Positions 51,331 to 62,058 of a stretch of DNA of 64,000 bases are shown one piece after another. Source of the DNA: Zopfochytrium polystomum (taxonomy: Eukaryota > Chytridiomycota > Chytridiomycetes > Chytridiales > Chytridiaceae); NCBI GenBank assembly GCA_025765615.1, contig JAIVFJ010000115.1, positions 145,810 to 209,809 of the forward strand, in the 5' to 3' direction. The notes beneath the pieces are model-generated. The model searched no databases, was not told where the DNA came from, and saw nothing but the letters and a program-made list of their open reading frames with translations. Numbering within the stretch: position 1 is the stretch's first letter; each line of letters starts with the position of its first letter. The position numbers and the translations under genes were made by a program.

Positions 51331-51792
51331 ATGGCCCGCCGTCAACGCACCGCAACCCGCCCCGCCCCCGCCCCGGCCCAGCAGACCCGCCCGGCCTCCA
51401 CCACCACGGCACCCCCCGCCGCCCACCCACCCGCCCCCGTCCCGCCCCCGCAGCCGCCCATGATGCAGCAGGCCGCCCCGCAGCAGCCCTCGCTCTTCGC
51501 CAACATGGCCAGCACCGCCGCCGGCGTCGCAGTCGGCTCCGCCGTCGGCCACACCATTGGGGCCGGCCTTTCGGGTCTCTTTGGCGGCGGCTCCTCCCGC
51601 CCCGTTGAGCAGGCCGCCCCCGCTCCGACGGCTCCCGCCCAGCAGCAGCAGTCGTCGTTTGGGAACCCGTGCGAGCCAGACCAGAAGGCGTTTGCCGCCT
51701 GCCTCGAGAAGAACCCGAACGACATTGGCGCGTGCCAGTTTTACTTGGACATGCTGAAGCAGTGCCAGTCGTCCGCGCGCACCTTTGCGTGA
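51331..51792 (+). CDS. MIX17: CHCHD2/CHCHD10/Mix17-type twin CX9C mitochondrial protein
   Basis: Intronless, 153 residues. A basic, Ala/Pro/Gln-rich N-terminus resembles a mitochondrial presequence. A Gly/Ala-rich hydrophobic helix follows (MASTAAGVAVGSAVGHTIG), then a CHCH domain: CEPDQKAFAAC and CQFYLDMLKQC, each with exactly nine residues between the cysteines. This order and size are those of CHCHD2, CHCHD10 and yeast Mix17. These proteins enter the intermembrane space through Mia40 and are linked to respiratory-chain and cristae function. The identification rests on domain order and is strong. Confidence 0.92.
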   Translation: MARRQRTATRPAPAPAQQTRPASTTTAPPAAHPPAPVPPPQPPMMQQAAPQQPSLFANMASTAAGVAVGSAVGHTIGAGLSGLFGGGSSRPVEQAAPAPTAPAQQQQSSFGNPCEPDQKAFAACLEKNPNDIGACQFYLDMLKQCQSSARTFA

Positions 51793-52419
51793 AGGCGGGC
51801 AGCGGTTGGTTCTTGTTTTCTTTCTTTCTTTTTTTTTACGGGTTTTTTTTTTCTCTTGCGTCGAGTAGTGTGTTTTCCCCGTTTCCTTGTTGGTGTTTTG
51901 AGAGTTTCCCAGGCCGGCTCTATCGGCAGCGACTAGGTGGTGGAGCATGCGAAGCTTTGACCACTGCACTTCTTGAACACCACCATCCTTGTGTAGTCTG
52001 GTCCGGACTGGGAACACAAGAAAAAAAAAAAATAAAATAAACTTATTCTTGCCTCTGAACCACAGTTTGGATGGTTGGAGAATAATCATGTCATTAATAC
52101 ATCATCGTATTCCGGCCAGGGGAACAACAGTAAACGCCACGTTACCCCTCTCGTGCGTCTCAACCACCGCATTGTACCGCCCCCACCACGGCCCGCGCCG
52201 CTGCGCTCTTTGCAGTCCTCGCAGTCGCAGCCACGGACCCGCGCTGCAAACCGCTGGCAAAGGACGGTCCCAGCCGTGCCCTCCTCCTCCTCCTTCCTCG
52301 ACGACAAGAGCCACAAGTCGTTGTCGTCATAGCCGTCGCCACCGTCCTCCTCCTCCGTATCGCCAGCCCCTGCCGCGGCCACAGCGAACCTCGTTTCTTC
52401 ACCGCTCGGAAAGAGAAAA
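51793..52419. other. 3' flank of the CHCH gene; no clear gene
   Basis: T-rich and A-rich tracts, then an open minus-strand frame (52086-52420) with an acidic EEEDGGDGYDD stretch and CDCEDC that might be the C-terminus of the ankyrin-like relic to its right, but this is unproven. Confidence 0.35.
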
Positions 52420-52990
52420 GGAAGATGACACTCCTGCAGGGGTACCCTTCGTGTTGAATTCTCTGACCCACTTCCTGGCGTGTTCGTTCGCTGCCCACCA
52501 CTCGACCATGGGCTCCAGGACTCCCATGACCTCCTCCAGCTTTTGACCGGATTCCTTCCACCATCGAAGAAACTCCACCGTGCCAAAGCAGCTCGCATTG
52601 TTGATGACTGGCGGAGTAGTTTAGCCTGGAGCCGCTCCGCCTCCACAATTCGAGCATGGCAATGTCGACGCGAGCTCTCGCACCGTCCAAGGGCCGCGCC
52701 GATGTGAGTCCTTCAAAAACTCGAGGACGGCCACGCCCGCGCTCTCCGTGCCGTCGTCCATGCACGGTCGAGCTCGTCCCAGTGCTGCGCGCGCAGCGAG
52801 GTCACGATGTGCGCGAAGGGGAGTCGGAGCAGCGCGGCGAAGACGATCCGCACGCGCGAACGACGTAGGCGGGAGAACTGCGGCGGCGGGAGTCCGGAGC
52901 ATTGCTCAGGGGGGAGCGGTGGGGGAGGGAGGGAGAAAGTGAAGAAGTCGCTGTTGCGTGCGGGAGTGCGGGTGGAGGCGAAAAGATACA
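52420..52990 (-). pseudogene. Ankyrin-type gene remnant with several frame changes
   Basis: Pieces in different minus-strand frames line up as one protein: RSRVRIVFAALLRLPFAHIV, then GVAVLEFLKDSHRRG, then RVDIAMLELWRRSGSRLN, then NASCFGTVEFLRWWKESG with VEWWAANEHARKW. The 'V.vLeFl..sg' and 'A...g...vLeWw' pattern is that of the ankyrin-like repeats in the gene at 62-63.8 kb. At least three frame changes are needed and no introns fit well, so it is probably decayed. Confidence 0.5.
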
Positions 52991-53704
52991 GCGATTTCAA
53001 GAATAATAATGCGAGAAAGAAAGAAGGGTTTATCTTTTAGTATTGTGCACGGCAAGTGCTTTCCACAAAGACATGACCAGAAATTATGTTCATATACATA
53101 TACTGCGGGGATACCGGTGCCCAAATCAGACGACAGCACATACGAGAATTATGATGAATCCGTCCATCGGACGTAACCCAAAATGCGGCAGTCGGCATTG
53201 AAGAGGGGTCGAGGATGGCTGCGCGGTAAGCAATTGGTGACGGAACCAACCTCGCGGGTCCAAAATTTGGGCCGCCAAAATGTCGTGTTACATTGCCCAG
53301 TCAAAGGATGGCGCGAAAGGGGGCCACCACTCGCACTTGGCACTTCGCACTTGGCGGGTGGCACAGTCAAATCCCGACTTTAGGGAGAGGGAGGGAGGGA
53401 GGGAGATGAGAGAGAGATAGAGAGGAGAGGAGGAGAGAGAAGAGAGAGAATGGAGGAGAGAGAGAGAGGACGGAGAGAGAGAGAGAGAGAAGAGAGAAGA
53501 GGAGAGAGAGAGAGAGAAGAGAGATGGTTGGGAGGGGAGAGCCAAAAGCAATGATATAAATTGCGCATTCTCCTTCCCCCTCTCGCTCTATCGCAAGCAC
53601 ACACACACACACACACACACACACCACACACACACACACACCAACACACAGCTTGCCCTGCTAAAAAATGGTCCCTGTCAACCCCCCCCACCGCCCCCTC
53701 CGTG
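52991..53704. repeat. Intergenic region with a long GA-rich tract and a CA tract
   Basis: A purine-rich GAGA/GGGA tract spans about 53383-53530, a TATAAA lies at 53555-53560, and (CA)n at about 53598-53650 lies in the leader of the next gene. Confidence 0.7.
53555..53560 (+). promoter_or_regulatory. TATA box of the dynamin-family gene
   Basis: TATAAA 145 bases upstream of the ATG at 53705, between the GA and CA tracts. Confidence 0.5.
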
Positions 53705-56543
53705 ATGGAAGACGGTCTCTTCAAAATCTTCAGAGAACTAAACGAGCTCAGAGTCCGCTTCAATGTCAAGATTAGGTTGCCAAAGATCGCCGTCACGGGC
53801 CTCCAGTCAGCTGGCAAGACCACCTTCATCGAACGTACCTTTGCCAAAGCCATCGGCAAGGCATGCATGGACACAAGGGACACGCTGTCCCGTTTCCTAC
53901 ACCCTCGTCCACGATGAGGACATCGAGATCGGTCGCGTTGCTTTCGAGGTGAACGGAGTTCGAATGCTCAACGACGAAGACGCTGTTGCGTGCATCGAAG
54001 CGCACATGGAGACCATCCGACAAACTGTCAGGGGCGGGTTTGACACCACTGAACTGCCTGTCACCATTCGAGGTGCCCACTTGCCCAACATGATGATCGT
54101 TGACCTTCCGGGCCTCCTTCCGACCTCCCTGGACGCCGCAGACCCGGTCAACGACATAACTGTTATCAATAAGATCGTCGCCAGCTACCTGAGAGACCCG
54201 TCTTTCAAAGTCATTGTCGTCGTCAAATGCACAGAGAGCACAAAGACGATGACAGAGACGGAGCTCCTCAATCGGCTGGCGACGGAAATCGAGCACCACA
54301 GGCTGCCGGATCCGACTTGGACCCGTCGGTGCATCATGGTGGTCAACAAGTGTGACAGGTAACCAGAGCGAGCGAAAATTGACTTCCCACTGATCAGTCT
54401 GCTTCCTTCCCGCTTGGATCTTTTTGCCACAATAGCGTGTTTTCCGGTTGGGCAGATGTCGACAGAGCAAACAATTTCTTTGCCCCAGTGCTGGAGAGCG
54501 GCCTGAAACACTACTTTGTGTCAATGAATCCCGGTCAGTTCCAACGAGGAGGATACTTTTCAAGCGACTTCAACCGGGAGAGGGCCACATGTCAGCAGAT
54601 CCAGGAATATTACCAATCGCTGGAGGCGGCCGAGGAGACCTTCTTCAAAGGATGGATCGATCGACTACAACCGTCGAACAAGTGGAACAATAACAACGTA
54701 TCTCTGATCGGGCTAAAAAAGGCAAAGGCTGGCATTCAACAGCTTTGGACTTCAGCCTTTGTCGAGACTTATCCCGAGCTGATCGCGAGCCTTGAGGAAA
54801 GAATCATCGTCTGCGAGAACGAGCTCAGGGCCATCGACAGGAAACTGACTCGAGTTGACAGTAAATCGCTGCAGAGCGCGTTTCGAAAGTATGTCATAGA
54901 GTTTCTCAGAGAAATCAAGGGGATTCAGCAGGGGCAACCTTTGACATCCACTCTAATGGTGAACAGTGTGTCAGTCGCCCAGTATGATACAACGACCATT
55001 TATAACTACGAAAATCCTGACGATTACTCCATACCAATCTACGATCCGTCGCGCTTCGGTAAAACCTACAAGGAGGACGTGGAACACTTTGAACGCGAGG
55101 GGAAAAAGTATAAGTTCTACCTTTCGCCTGACCAACTAGCCAGCATTGATCACCTCGGAGATCCAGATCAGGGTCTTGGAAAGTCTCTCTCTATGAAACA
55201 GGTGGCCATTCACGGAGTGCGCCGCCTTTCCAAGTGCTTGTCCTACATGATGATAAACAGCACAACGACGCTCTCTGCCACCGCAGAGGAAGTGGCCGCT
55301 TTTGGAGGTCGCCTCTCCACCGGCTACTATGATGCCCATAAGGCTGTCCAGCATCTGGCGCGACGGCACCTGTTGCGCCACAACAAAGCTATAGACTGGT
55401 TTTGCGCTTGCGCCAAAGAGATGTACTCCCGACACACTGACAGCGTCCTCGATCATGTCGCTCGCCGTTTGAAGGAAATGGATGTGTTTACGTCGCCCGC
55501 TCTTGCTCCATTCGTCGGCGACGTAACCGCCGCCTACGTCGAAGCCCTCGAGGAGCGATGCTTCGAGCCGCTCAGATTGTCGTTCGAGGAGGACTGCCGA
55601 AAGGCAGCCTTCTACATCCCCATCGACACATTCTCCGGCGACATTATGGCCGCTTGCATGTGCCCCGTCGACGCCACTCTCAGCCGACCCCAACATCTTC
55701 CGCACGTCCTCCGCATCGCACCAACCTGCATCTGAACGACGAGCCTCTCGTATGGAGTCTGCGGAGACGCTGACGAACTCTCGCTCCGTCAGCCTCGACA
55801 GCGACGACGACGACGAATTCGACATATTCGCCGACGCCGACAACGGCATCGGCGGAGGCGGCAACCCGATCCACAGGTTCGGCAAGGCCGCCGTCGTAAC
55901 AGCCGTCGGCGCTTTCGCCGGCCCCGTCACCGCCAGCATTGCCGCCCCCGCCATCTCCTCCATCGTCGACGCCATCGCAGGCCCCGCGAAATCATCCCCG
56001 CTCCCCGTCGCGCCACAGCGTGGCGGTCAGTACTTCCGCAACCCCGCCGGCGCGCGCCACAGCACTCCGCCCAACCCGCATATCAAAGCCAAGGTCGCGG
56101 CCGTCCGCACCATCCGCGACGGATTGAATCGTCACTTCGCCATGACCTTCAACGCGGCGGACCTGATCGAGGGCGGGCTGGAAGAAGTGCTCCCGCAGCT
56201 GCCGTACGACATTGAACCCGAGCGTGACGTCGCTGTCGCGCGCCAGCTTTACTTTTCGTCCGTGCGCCACCTTGAGCAATCGTTCCGCCGGTCGCTGGAG
56301 TACTACCTAGTGCACGCACACAATGAGGATCCGGAGAGGAGCATCGAGGACCTGATGTTTGAGAAACTGAAGAAGTACGACGGGGGGACGTTGAGGAAAA
56401 TGATCGAAGATGAGGAGCCGGGGATGAGGGAGCGGCAAGAACATCTGGCCGAGGAACTGGAGGCGTTGAAGGAGGTTGTTCCGAAGGCGCGGCGCCTGCT
56501 CAAGCAAATGGAGATGGGCCACAGAATTGGAGGAGCGTGGTAG
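53705..56543 (+). pseudogene. Dynamin-family GTPase gene with two +1 frameshifts
   Basis: Exons 53705-54358 and 54436-56543. The GTPase domain shows G1 GLQSAGKTTFIE, G2 GTRCPV, G3 DLPGLL and G4 VVNKCDR. The middle domain covers most of exon 2, and the C-terminal GED is recognisable (RQLYFSSVRHLEQSFRRSLE; REEL-like helices ending EALKEVVPKARRLL). No PH domain is seen; an acidic, Ala/Gly/Pro-rich insert lies before the GED. The frame breaks at 53871-53880, between G1 and G2 (an extra A), and at 55681-55690, before the insert (an extra C). Otherwise the gene is well conserved, so it could be intact with sequencing errors. Dynamins drive membrane fission or fusion. Subfamily not assigned. Confidence 0.8.
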
Positions 56544-57950
56544 GGGAGGACACAGTGAACCAGTGGCGTTCCGGTCCCAAATCACGGACAAGTTTGAGGT
56601 GTTGAACATCGACTAGAAGAAGAAATATATTAAGTAGTGATTCGTTGGAACAAACGGGCGGCTAATTTTGGGCAAACTCACGAGCGGCCCATCTTGTCGA
56701 GCAGCTGCTAGCTGCTGCGTGCAGGATGAGAGGCAGGAATGCGCGACGGGGTTGGTGGTGGGGGTGAGGGTGTGGCTGGGGATGATACGGCTGATGTTTT
56801 TCCGCAGACGATGGGGATGGTGGAAGTCGGCATGGCGGCTGCACCAGTGGCCCGTGTTGCTTTGGTTGCGGTAGGGCGTTGGGAAACATGCCCGGATGCG
56901 GTGTGAAAGGGCGGGGTTGGAGTTGATAGTGCGAGGTGAGGGCGCTTCTGTGATTGTGTTTTTGTTGATAAGCACTCCGCGGCGTGCTTAGCGTTTCACT
57001 TGGAACTCCAGGACGCCAAGATTCTTCAGGAGAGTCACGGCTACGCGTCCATTCCGCATCAGGTGTAAGCCAGTCCCACGCGAGCAGATGCAGTTAAGGG
57101 GCAATTAAGAGTTGCTAAGCACTGCTTCGTGTAATAAGAGCAATTCCAGCTTTCATGGCTTAGAACATAAGATGAGATACGCTCAGATTCTCGTTTTGGA
57201 CTGAAGGACGCGTCAGACAACATGAACAAATAGGGACATCGATAACATGAGAATTAGAAGTTTTCTTCTAAATTGAGAAACTCAGTTAACTGCCAACATC
57301 TGGTCGCTTTAACGACTCTAGCCTCAACCTTCGGTCACTAAGGTAACCTCAATAGTTTTCTTTAACCATCCAAGCAATTTCCCGGTGAAGGGGGATCTCT
57401 TTTTTTTCCTCGGTTTCTCTCCTCATTTTCCGGGGCCGAATTAGGCAAAAACCAATTCGAAGCGCAACATCCCAATGCCGTAGACTCTGCCCGGTGTCGA
57501 CTTACTCCGCGGCACTGGCCGCTGGTGAGTGCGCTTACAGAGTCAGAGAGGGAGAGAGAAACAGAGAGAGAACACTGAGGGTTAAGAGGGGCGGAATCCG
57601 GCCGAGCCGTGCCAGAACGAACAGAAGGGTGCGGTACGGCTTTTCATCCCACGACAGCACGACAAAAACTCTTTCGAGTATCTGAGTATCGCTCCCATCC
57701 GTCTGCGTCATGGTCCAAATTTCGGGTGGGGGCGATATTAACAGTACTTTGTTTGTACTGATGCAGAGGGAGATTTGAGGGTGAAAAAATTAAGTGAAAG
57801 GAACACTGTTGAAGGAGAAGAAAGTTGCCGGCGCCCGTTCAGCGAGTCGTCAACACGCGAAACTGCCTTCTTCAGGTTCACCGAAGACAATTTTTCTTTT
57901 CCTGCTTCAAAAAAAAACTACGACCGCGCAATCCCCCCACCAAAACCTGA
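56544..57950. other. Intergenic region
   Basis: About 1.4 kb without a supported gene. The part 57000-57450 is AT-richer and lacks any coding pattern; I could not match it to a known RNA. Confidence 0.45.
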
Positions 57951-58952
57951 ATGATCGCCTACCAGTGGAAGGATCTCGAGGGCAAGCTGGTACGCCGCTT
58001 TAGCGGCGGCGGCCACCATCCTTTACCCGTTTTCTCTCGCATCGGCCTCAAGCCCCGCCTTCGTGATCCTCGCCGAAGATGAGCACGCCCCAGCGCGAAC
58101 ATCGCCGCCCGTCCTCGACATTCACCCCGTCTTTCTCGGATGCCCCGCCGCCGAGGACGTTGCGTTCGTTCCGGCGCTTCTACGAGGCCCTTGTCGACGT
58201 CGGATTCGACGGATGTGAGTTTGCAGTGGAGGGGTGTTGCGTGGTTGGCGCTGGCGTTGGGATGTGGGTTTGTTTTGCTTAGCCTATTTTCGCACCGATC
58301 TTTTCTTCTTTAACAATGCTCTGGGATCATTCAGTGGGCGCCGATCTCTCAGGTAGCTCCCGCTCACGCATTATGATCGCGGCGAAACCGAACGGCGAGG
58401 ACGACGAGTTTTGTGCTGGGCAGCTCGGTGAACTTTCGGACGAGGATGTGCGAGAGCGGATTCGGTAGGCTTCGCCGATGGCGAGAGCTTTATTTCTTAG
58501 CACTCATTATTGGCAGCTGACCTCTTTGTCACCAGAACGTACGTCCAAGACACGGAGATCGAGGTCTCGGACTGGCACTACTTTCCGGTACATGTTGCAT
58601 CCAGAGTTACCAGGTCCGGGCACACGACGTGCGATGACATTTGCCAGTACCACGGTGAGTAGCTGGTGGGTTAGGCTTCCTTTGGGTGGTGGGTTCTTTC
58701 ATTGCTCGCAGCTTTCACTGAAATGAAATAACAACGAAGACGCGCTCGACCTTGGCACGACCACCAACACATCGGCCCCGCGTCCTACAGTGTCCCTCCC
58801 GGTTCCCTCGGCCGTCTCCTGGAAACCTTGGATGCCTCGCCTGCCCCGGCCACTCGCCTGCGTCGCAAACGACCGTCGCGGCGTCCCGCGCGCTCGCCGA
58901 GATTATGAACGGCTTCGCGGACCTCCCGGTAACGAGTCGCCGCCCCACCTGA
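57951..58952 (+). pseudogene. Peptidase-like domain gene, decayed copy 1 (HExxE lost)
   Basis: Exons about 57951-58214, 58335-58464, 58536-58654 and 58734-58952. Conserved blocks match the peptidase-like domain at 28-29.3 kb in order: PVLDIHPVFLG, FYEALVDVGFDG, HYFPVHVASRV with CDDICQYHG, and GNLGCLACPGH. Where the neighbour family has AHELMEAITDP this copy reads SRALAEIMNGF, so both the zinc-binding His and the following Glu are absent. Frame changes near 58165 and within the last exon are needed, and the start region also needs one to bring in the signal peptide (AALAAAATILYPFSLASA). A dead or badly sequenced copy. Confidence 0.6.
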
Positions 58953-59179
58953 GGTTGCCGCCGAAGCGATGGTTAAGATTATTGGGAAAGGCGGCGAGGA
59001 GTTTCTGGGTGTCGTCGGTTTCGATGCCCGTCGACGATCGGGTTCAGGCTCGCCGATTGCGGCGGAGGGCGGCATCCAGTAGCAGCAAAAAGTAAAGAAG
59101 TCCCTTCGGCAATCTCTTTGTGCTCATTGGTCTTTCACAAACTTCATCCACAGGGCCACTTCATCGCGTAGCTCGAATT

Positions 59180-60784
59180 CGTCCTCGAAAGTGTCCACTT
59201 CTGTCACGATTTCAAAGCAACAGGCGGCTTCAGCTTTGCCAACTCCTTCGTCGAAGACCACTTCGACTCTGACACAGCAGCAAGCGATCTCCACTCTGGC
59301 GTCGCCGTCAACTGCAAAGCTTTCCTCTTCGTACTCGGCCTCAGCCGCTCCATCGACTCCCTCTGCACCGAGTGGCTCTGCAGCACAATCCACCTCAACG
59401 TTTCCTTCGACTTCCCTCCTCGCAACCATCCCTGCAACCATCTACGTCCCAAAAGGATCTCCGTCTGTCGCCGCCAACCGCTTCCTCTACATATTCACCC
59501 TTCGCGCCGTCCTCCGCCCCACTCTCTGTCCCTCCTCCGAGTTCTCCACCTCCGCCATCTCCCGCCCCCGCATCCCAACAGGCAGCCCAAACGTCACCGC
59601 AACCTACATCCCGGTCGCCACCCCTTCCTCCGTCCCGCCCGTCTCCTCCACGAAACTGACAACCCAAGCCCCCGTCCCGGCGACGACGACGACCACGTCC
59701 TCGTCTAAACCCGCACCGCCAACCCCCTCCGTCGACCCCAAGCTCAACACCGCCCGGCGCGGCCGTCCAGTACTATGGCGGGCCCATCCTCGCCCGCGTG
59801 CAGATCTCGCCGGTATATTGGGGCCCCGGCGGCGCCGACACGCAGATGGGCCGCTTCCAGCCCGTGCTGGATACCTACTTTGACCAGCTGGCAAAGTCGA
59901 ATTTCTTCAACTGTGAGGGTGTTTCATTTTCTTCTCTTTCCTCTCTGTTTTAGCGGGAATTAAATGTCGTCGTCCCGCTTGTATTCTAATCCCGTCTCAT
60001 GAGACGGTTGCAGTCCTAGAGTACAAGAGCAGCACGCAGAGCCTTGGGCGCCCAAGCTTTATCGGATCGTACCTCATCAACGAAGACAACAAGCAGTTTG
60101 TCGACGACAAACAACACGTGCAGGCGAAACTCATGTTGAGTGACTTTCGCATCCCTTATTTATTACGATTCTTGGAGACTGAGTGATGTTGCATGTGATA
60201 GGTCGGCGGTGCAGAACGGATACATTCAACCAAACAGCAATACGTTTTACGTGTTCTTTTTGCGGACCCAGTCGTTATCGTTCAACGGAAAGTCGTCGTG
60301 CTACGACTTTTGCTATTACAACAGTGAGGAAGAGGGGAGAGGGAGAGAGTGTTTGCATTTTAGTGTTGTGGTTCCATTTAAGCACCTTCTTGTATACTTA
60401 ACGATCCTGCCAACCCCTTTCTCACAACCGCCAAGACGCCATGGACATCTCCTCCCTCTCAACCTCCTCAACCCCATACCTCTACTACACAGTGATCCCC
60501 ATCCACACGCTTCCTGCCCAGCCTGTGCGCGCATCTCCACCGTCCTCGACCTCGCGCTCTTCTCTGCGCGGGCTCTCGTCGACGGCATCGTCAGCCCACA
60601 AGGACCGCTGGGATACCCCGGCTGGACGCAGTCGGCCGCCAGCGGCGCGCCGGGTATCGGCCCGGCGGCCGTGTGCAACAAAACGGTCGGCGTCGGCACC
60701 GTCGCCTCGTTCGAGGGCCGGTACTTTCCGGTGCCCAAAGTATGGAGCAACGTCCAGAAGGCGTGCGTCGTGTTTGGCGCGTGA
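59180..60784 (+). pseudogene. Peptidase-like domain gene, decayed copy 2 with Ser/Thr linker (HExxE lost)
   Basis: A Ser/Thr/Pro-rich stretch (59191-59750) leads into a domain copy with exons ending 59912, then 60014-60134, 60202-60323 and 60436-60784. Blocks: QYYGGPILARVQISPVYWG, LEYKSSTQSLGRPSFIGSYL, NTFYVFFLRTQ, SSCYDFCYYN, MDISSLS..YLYYT and VWSNVQKACVVFG. The metal motif AHELMEAITDP is replaced by ARALVDGIVSP: His, Glu and the later Glu are all changed. Frame breaks near 59752-59757 (+1) and near 60490-60500 (-1 or +2). It may form one gene with copy 1 upstream (domain - linker - domain). Because splice sites and Cys residues persist, a non-catalytic protein is possible if the frame breaks are errors. 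Confidence 0.6.
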
Positions 60785-62058
60785 CACGCACGGGTTGAGA
60801 AAATGGTGGGGAGAGTGCGCGGAAAAAACGCAAAGGCGCAGGGGGCTTCGGTGTTGCTATTTTTTTCCCTCCAACAATGGAAAATGATTCGGTTCTCTGG
60901 CGTGGAGTGCGTCCGTTGATGTTTCGCGGAAATGTGGTTCCTGTTTTTTTCTGCCAGTGACTTGTTGGCAAGGGCCACTATCCAGTTCTCAGTCAATGTT
61001 TGGATGACTCTCCCCCTGTCCTCAGCGGTTCGTCACCACAGTGCCAGAGCGGGGCTCCGCGCTTGACAGCTTGTTGAGCCAAAAAGGATGTTTTCAACGT
61101 TCTGCCGTTGGGAGCAAGCCCGCTGTGTAGACTCTATCCAAGGTGAAACTTCGAAAGAGGGGCGGCCCCTTCGCTTTCAAAATCTTTCAAAAAACAACAG
61201 TCCTGTTATGAAAATGTTCAGAAACGTTGTTAAAGCCGAAATGCTGTTTATAAGTTCACTCCGCAACAAAAGAACCGCTCCGTCGACTCCAACGCAAAGT
61301 ACACTAAACGCTCATCTGTACCTATATTAATCCCGCTTCCACTCTTCGTACATCCAGTCTTCGAGGCTCTCCACAGCTAGAGCACCACCGAGGCCGTCAG
61401 TGGACCGTGCCCCCGCCTCCGCCAGTAGCGCTCCCGGCGGTCGTGGCAGAATCGCTGAAACGCCGTCGCTCGACGATCTTTGGGCGGGTTTCGTGGGAAC
61501 TGTATTGTTGAAGTCATCCTGGTTGGACGACTACGACGGGGAGAGCTTTGACTCGCCAGAGTCCTCGGTTCCTTCCCAATTAGTGCCCCAAATCTTCCTG
61601 ATGGAAGGTGGCACCAGCAACCGAACAAGGGGTGATCGGCTGACTCAACGCCGTAGAAAGGCAGAAAACACGGCGACTGGACTGCCGGGAAGGCAGATCT
61701 AGAGAGGCTTTGTCAACGGGAATATTGGCGCCAACGAGGACGATGCCGATGATGGCGAGATCGATGCAGCAGTTGCGAAGAGGTTCACCACCTTGGACTC
61801 TTTGTGGTCGCCACAATGGCTCATGCTCGTCAGTGAACCACGTCAGTTCCTCCGTTGTCGCGGTTACCGGTCAGCCCCGGCCATCACTTCTACTGTGCAG
61901 CCCTGTCTTGTCGTTTGTGAAAAGAACAAAAGAAGCAGAACAGAAAGTGATTCAAGGGGAGTTTTCTGTCACTATGAGGGTGCAGCATTTCCTTTATTTA
62001 TTTGGTTGTAAACACCTTCATCAGTCCACTATTCTTCGAGGCTTTAGCTATAAGGCAT
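60785..62058. other. Region without a recognised gene
   Basis: A minus-strand frame ending at about 61328 (VESLEDWMYEEWKRD) and another around 61380-61500 (AFQRFCHDRRERYW) look protein-like but sit in different frames and could not be joined. Function unknown. Confidence 0.35.

Noticed and set aside
53871..55690. Programmed +1 frameshifting in the dynamin gene
   Set aside because: Two separate sites in one gene, no common slippery motif, and many neighbouring genes have similar breaks, so decay or sequence error is simpler.
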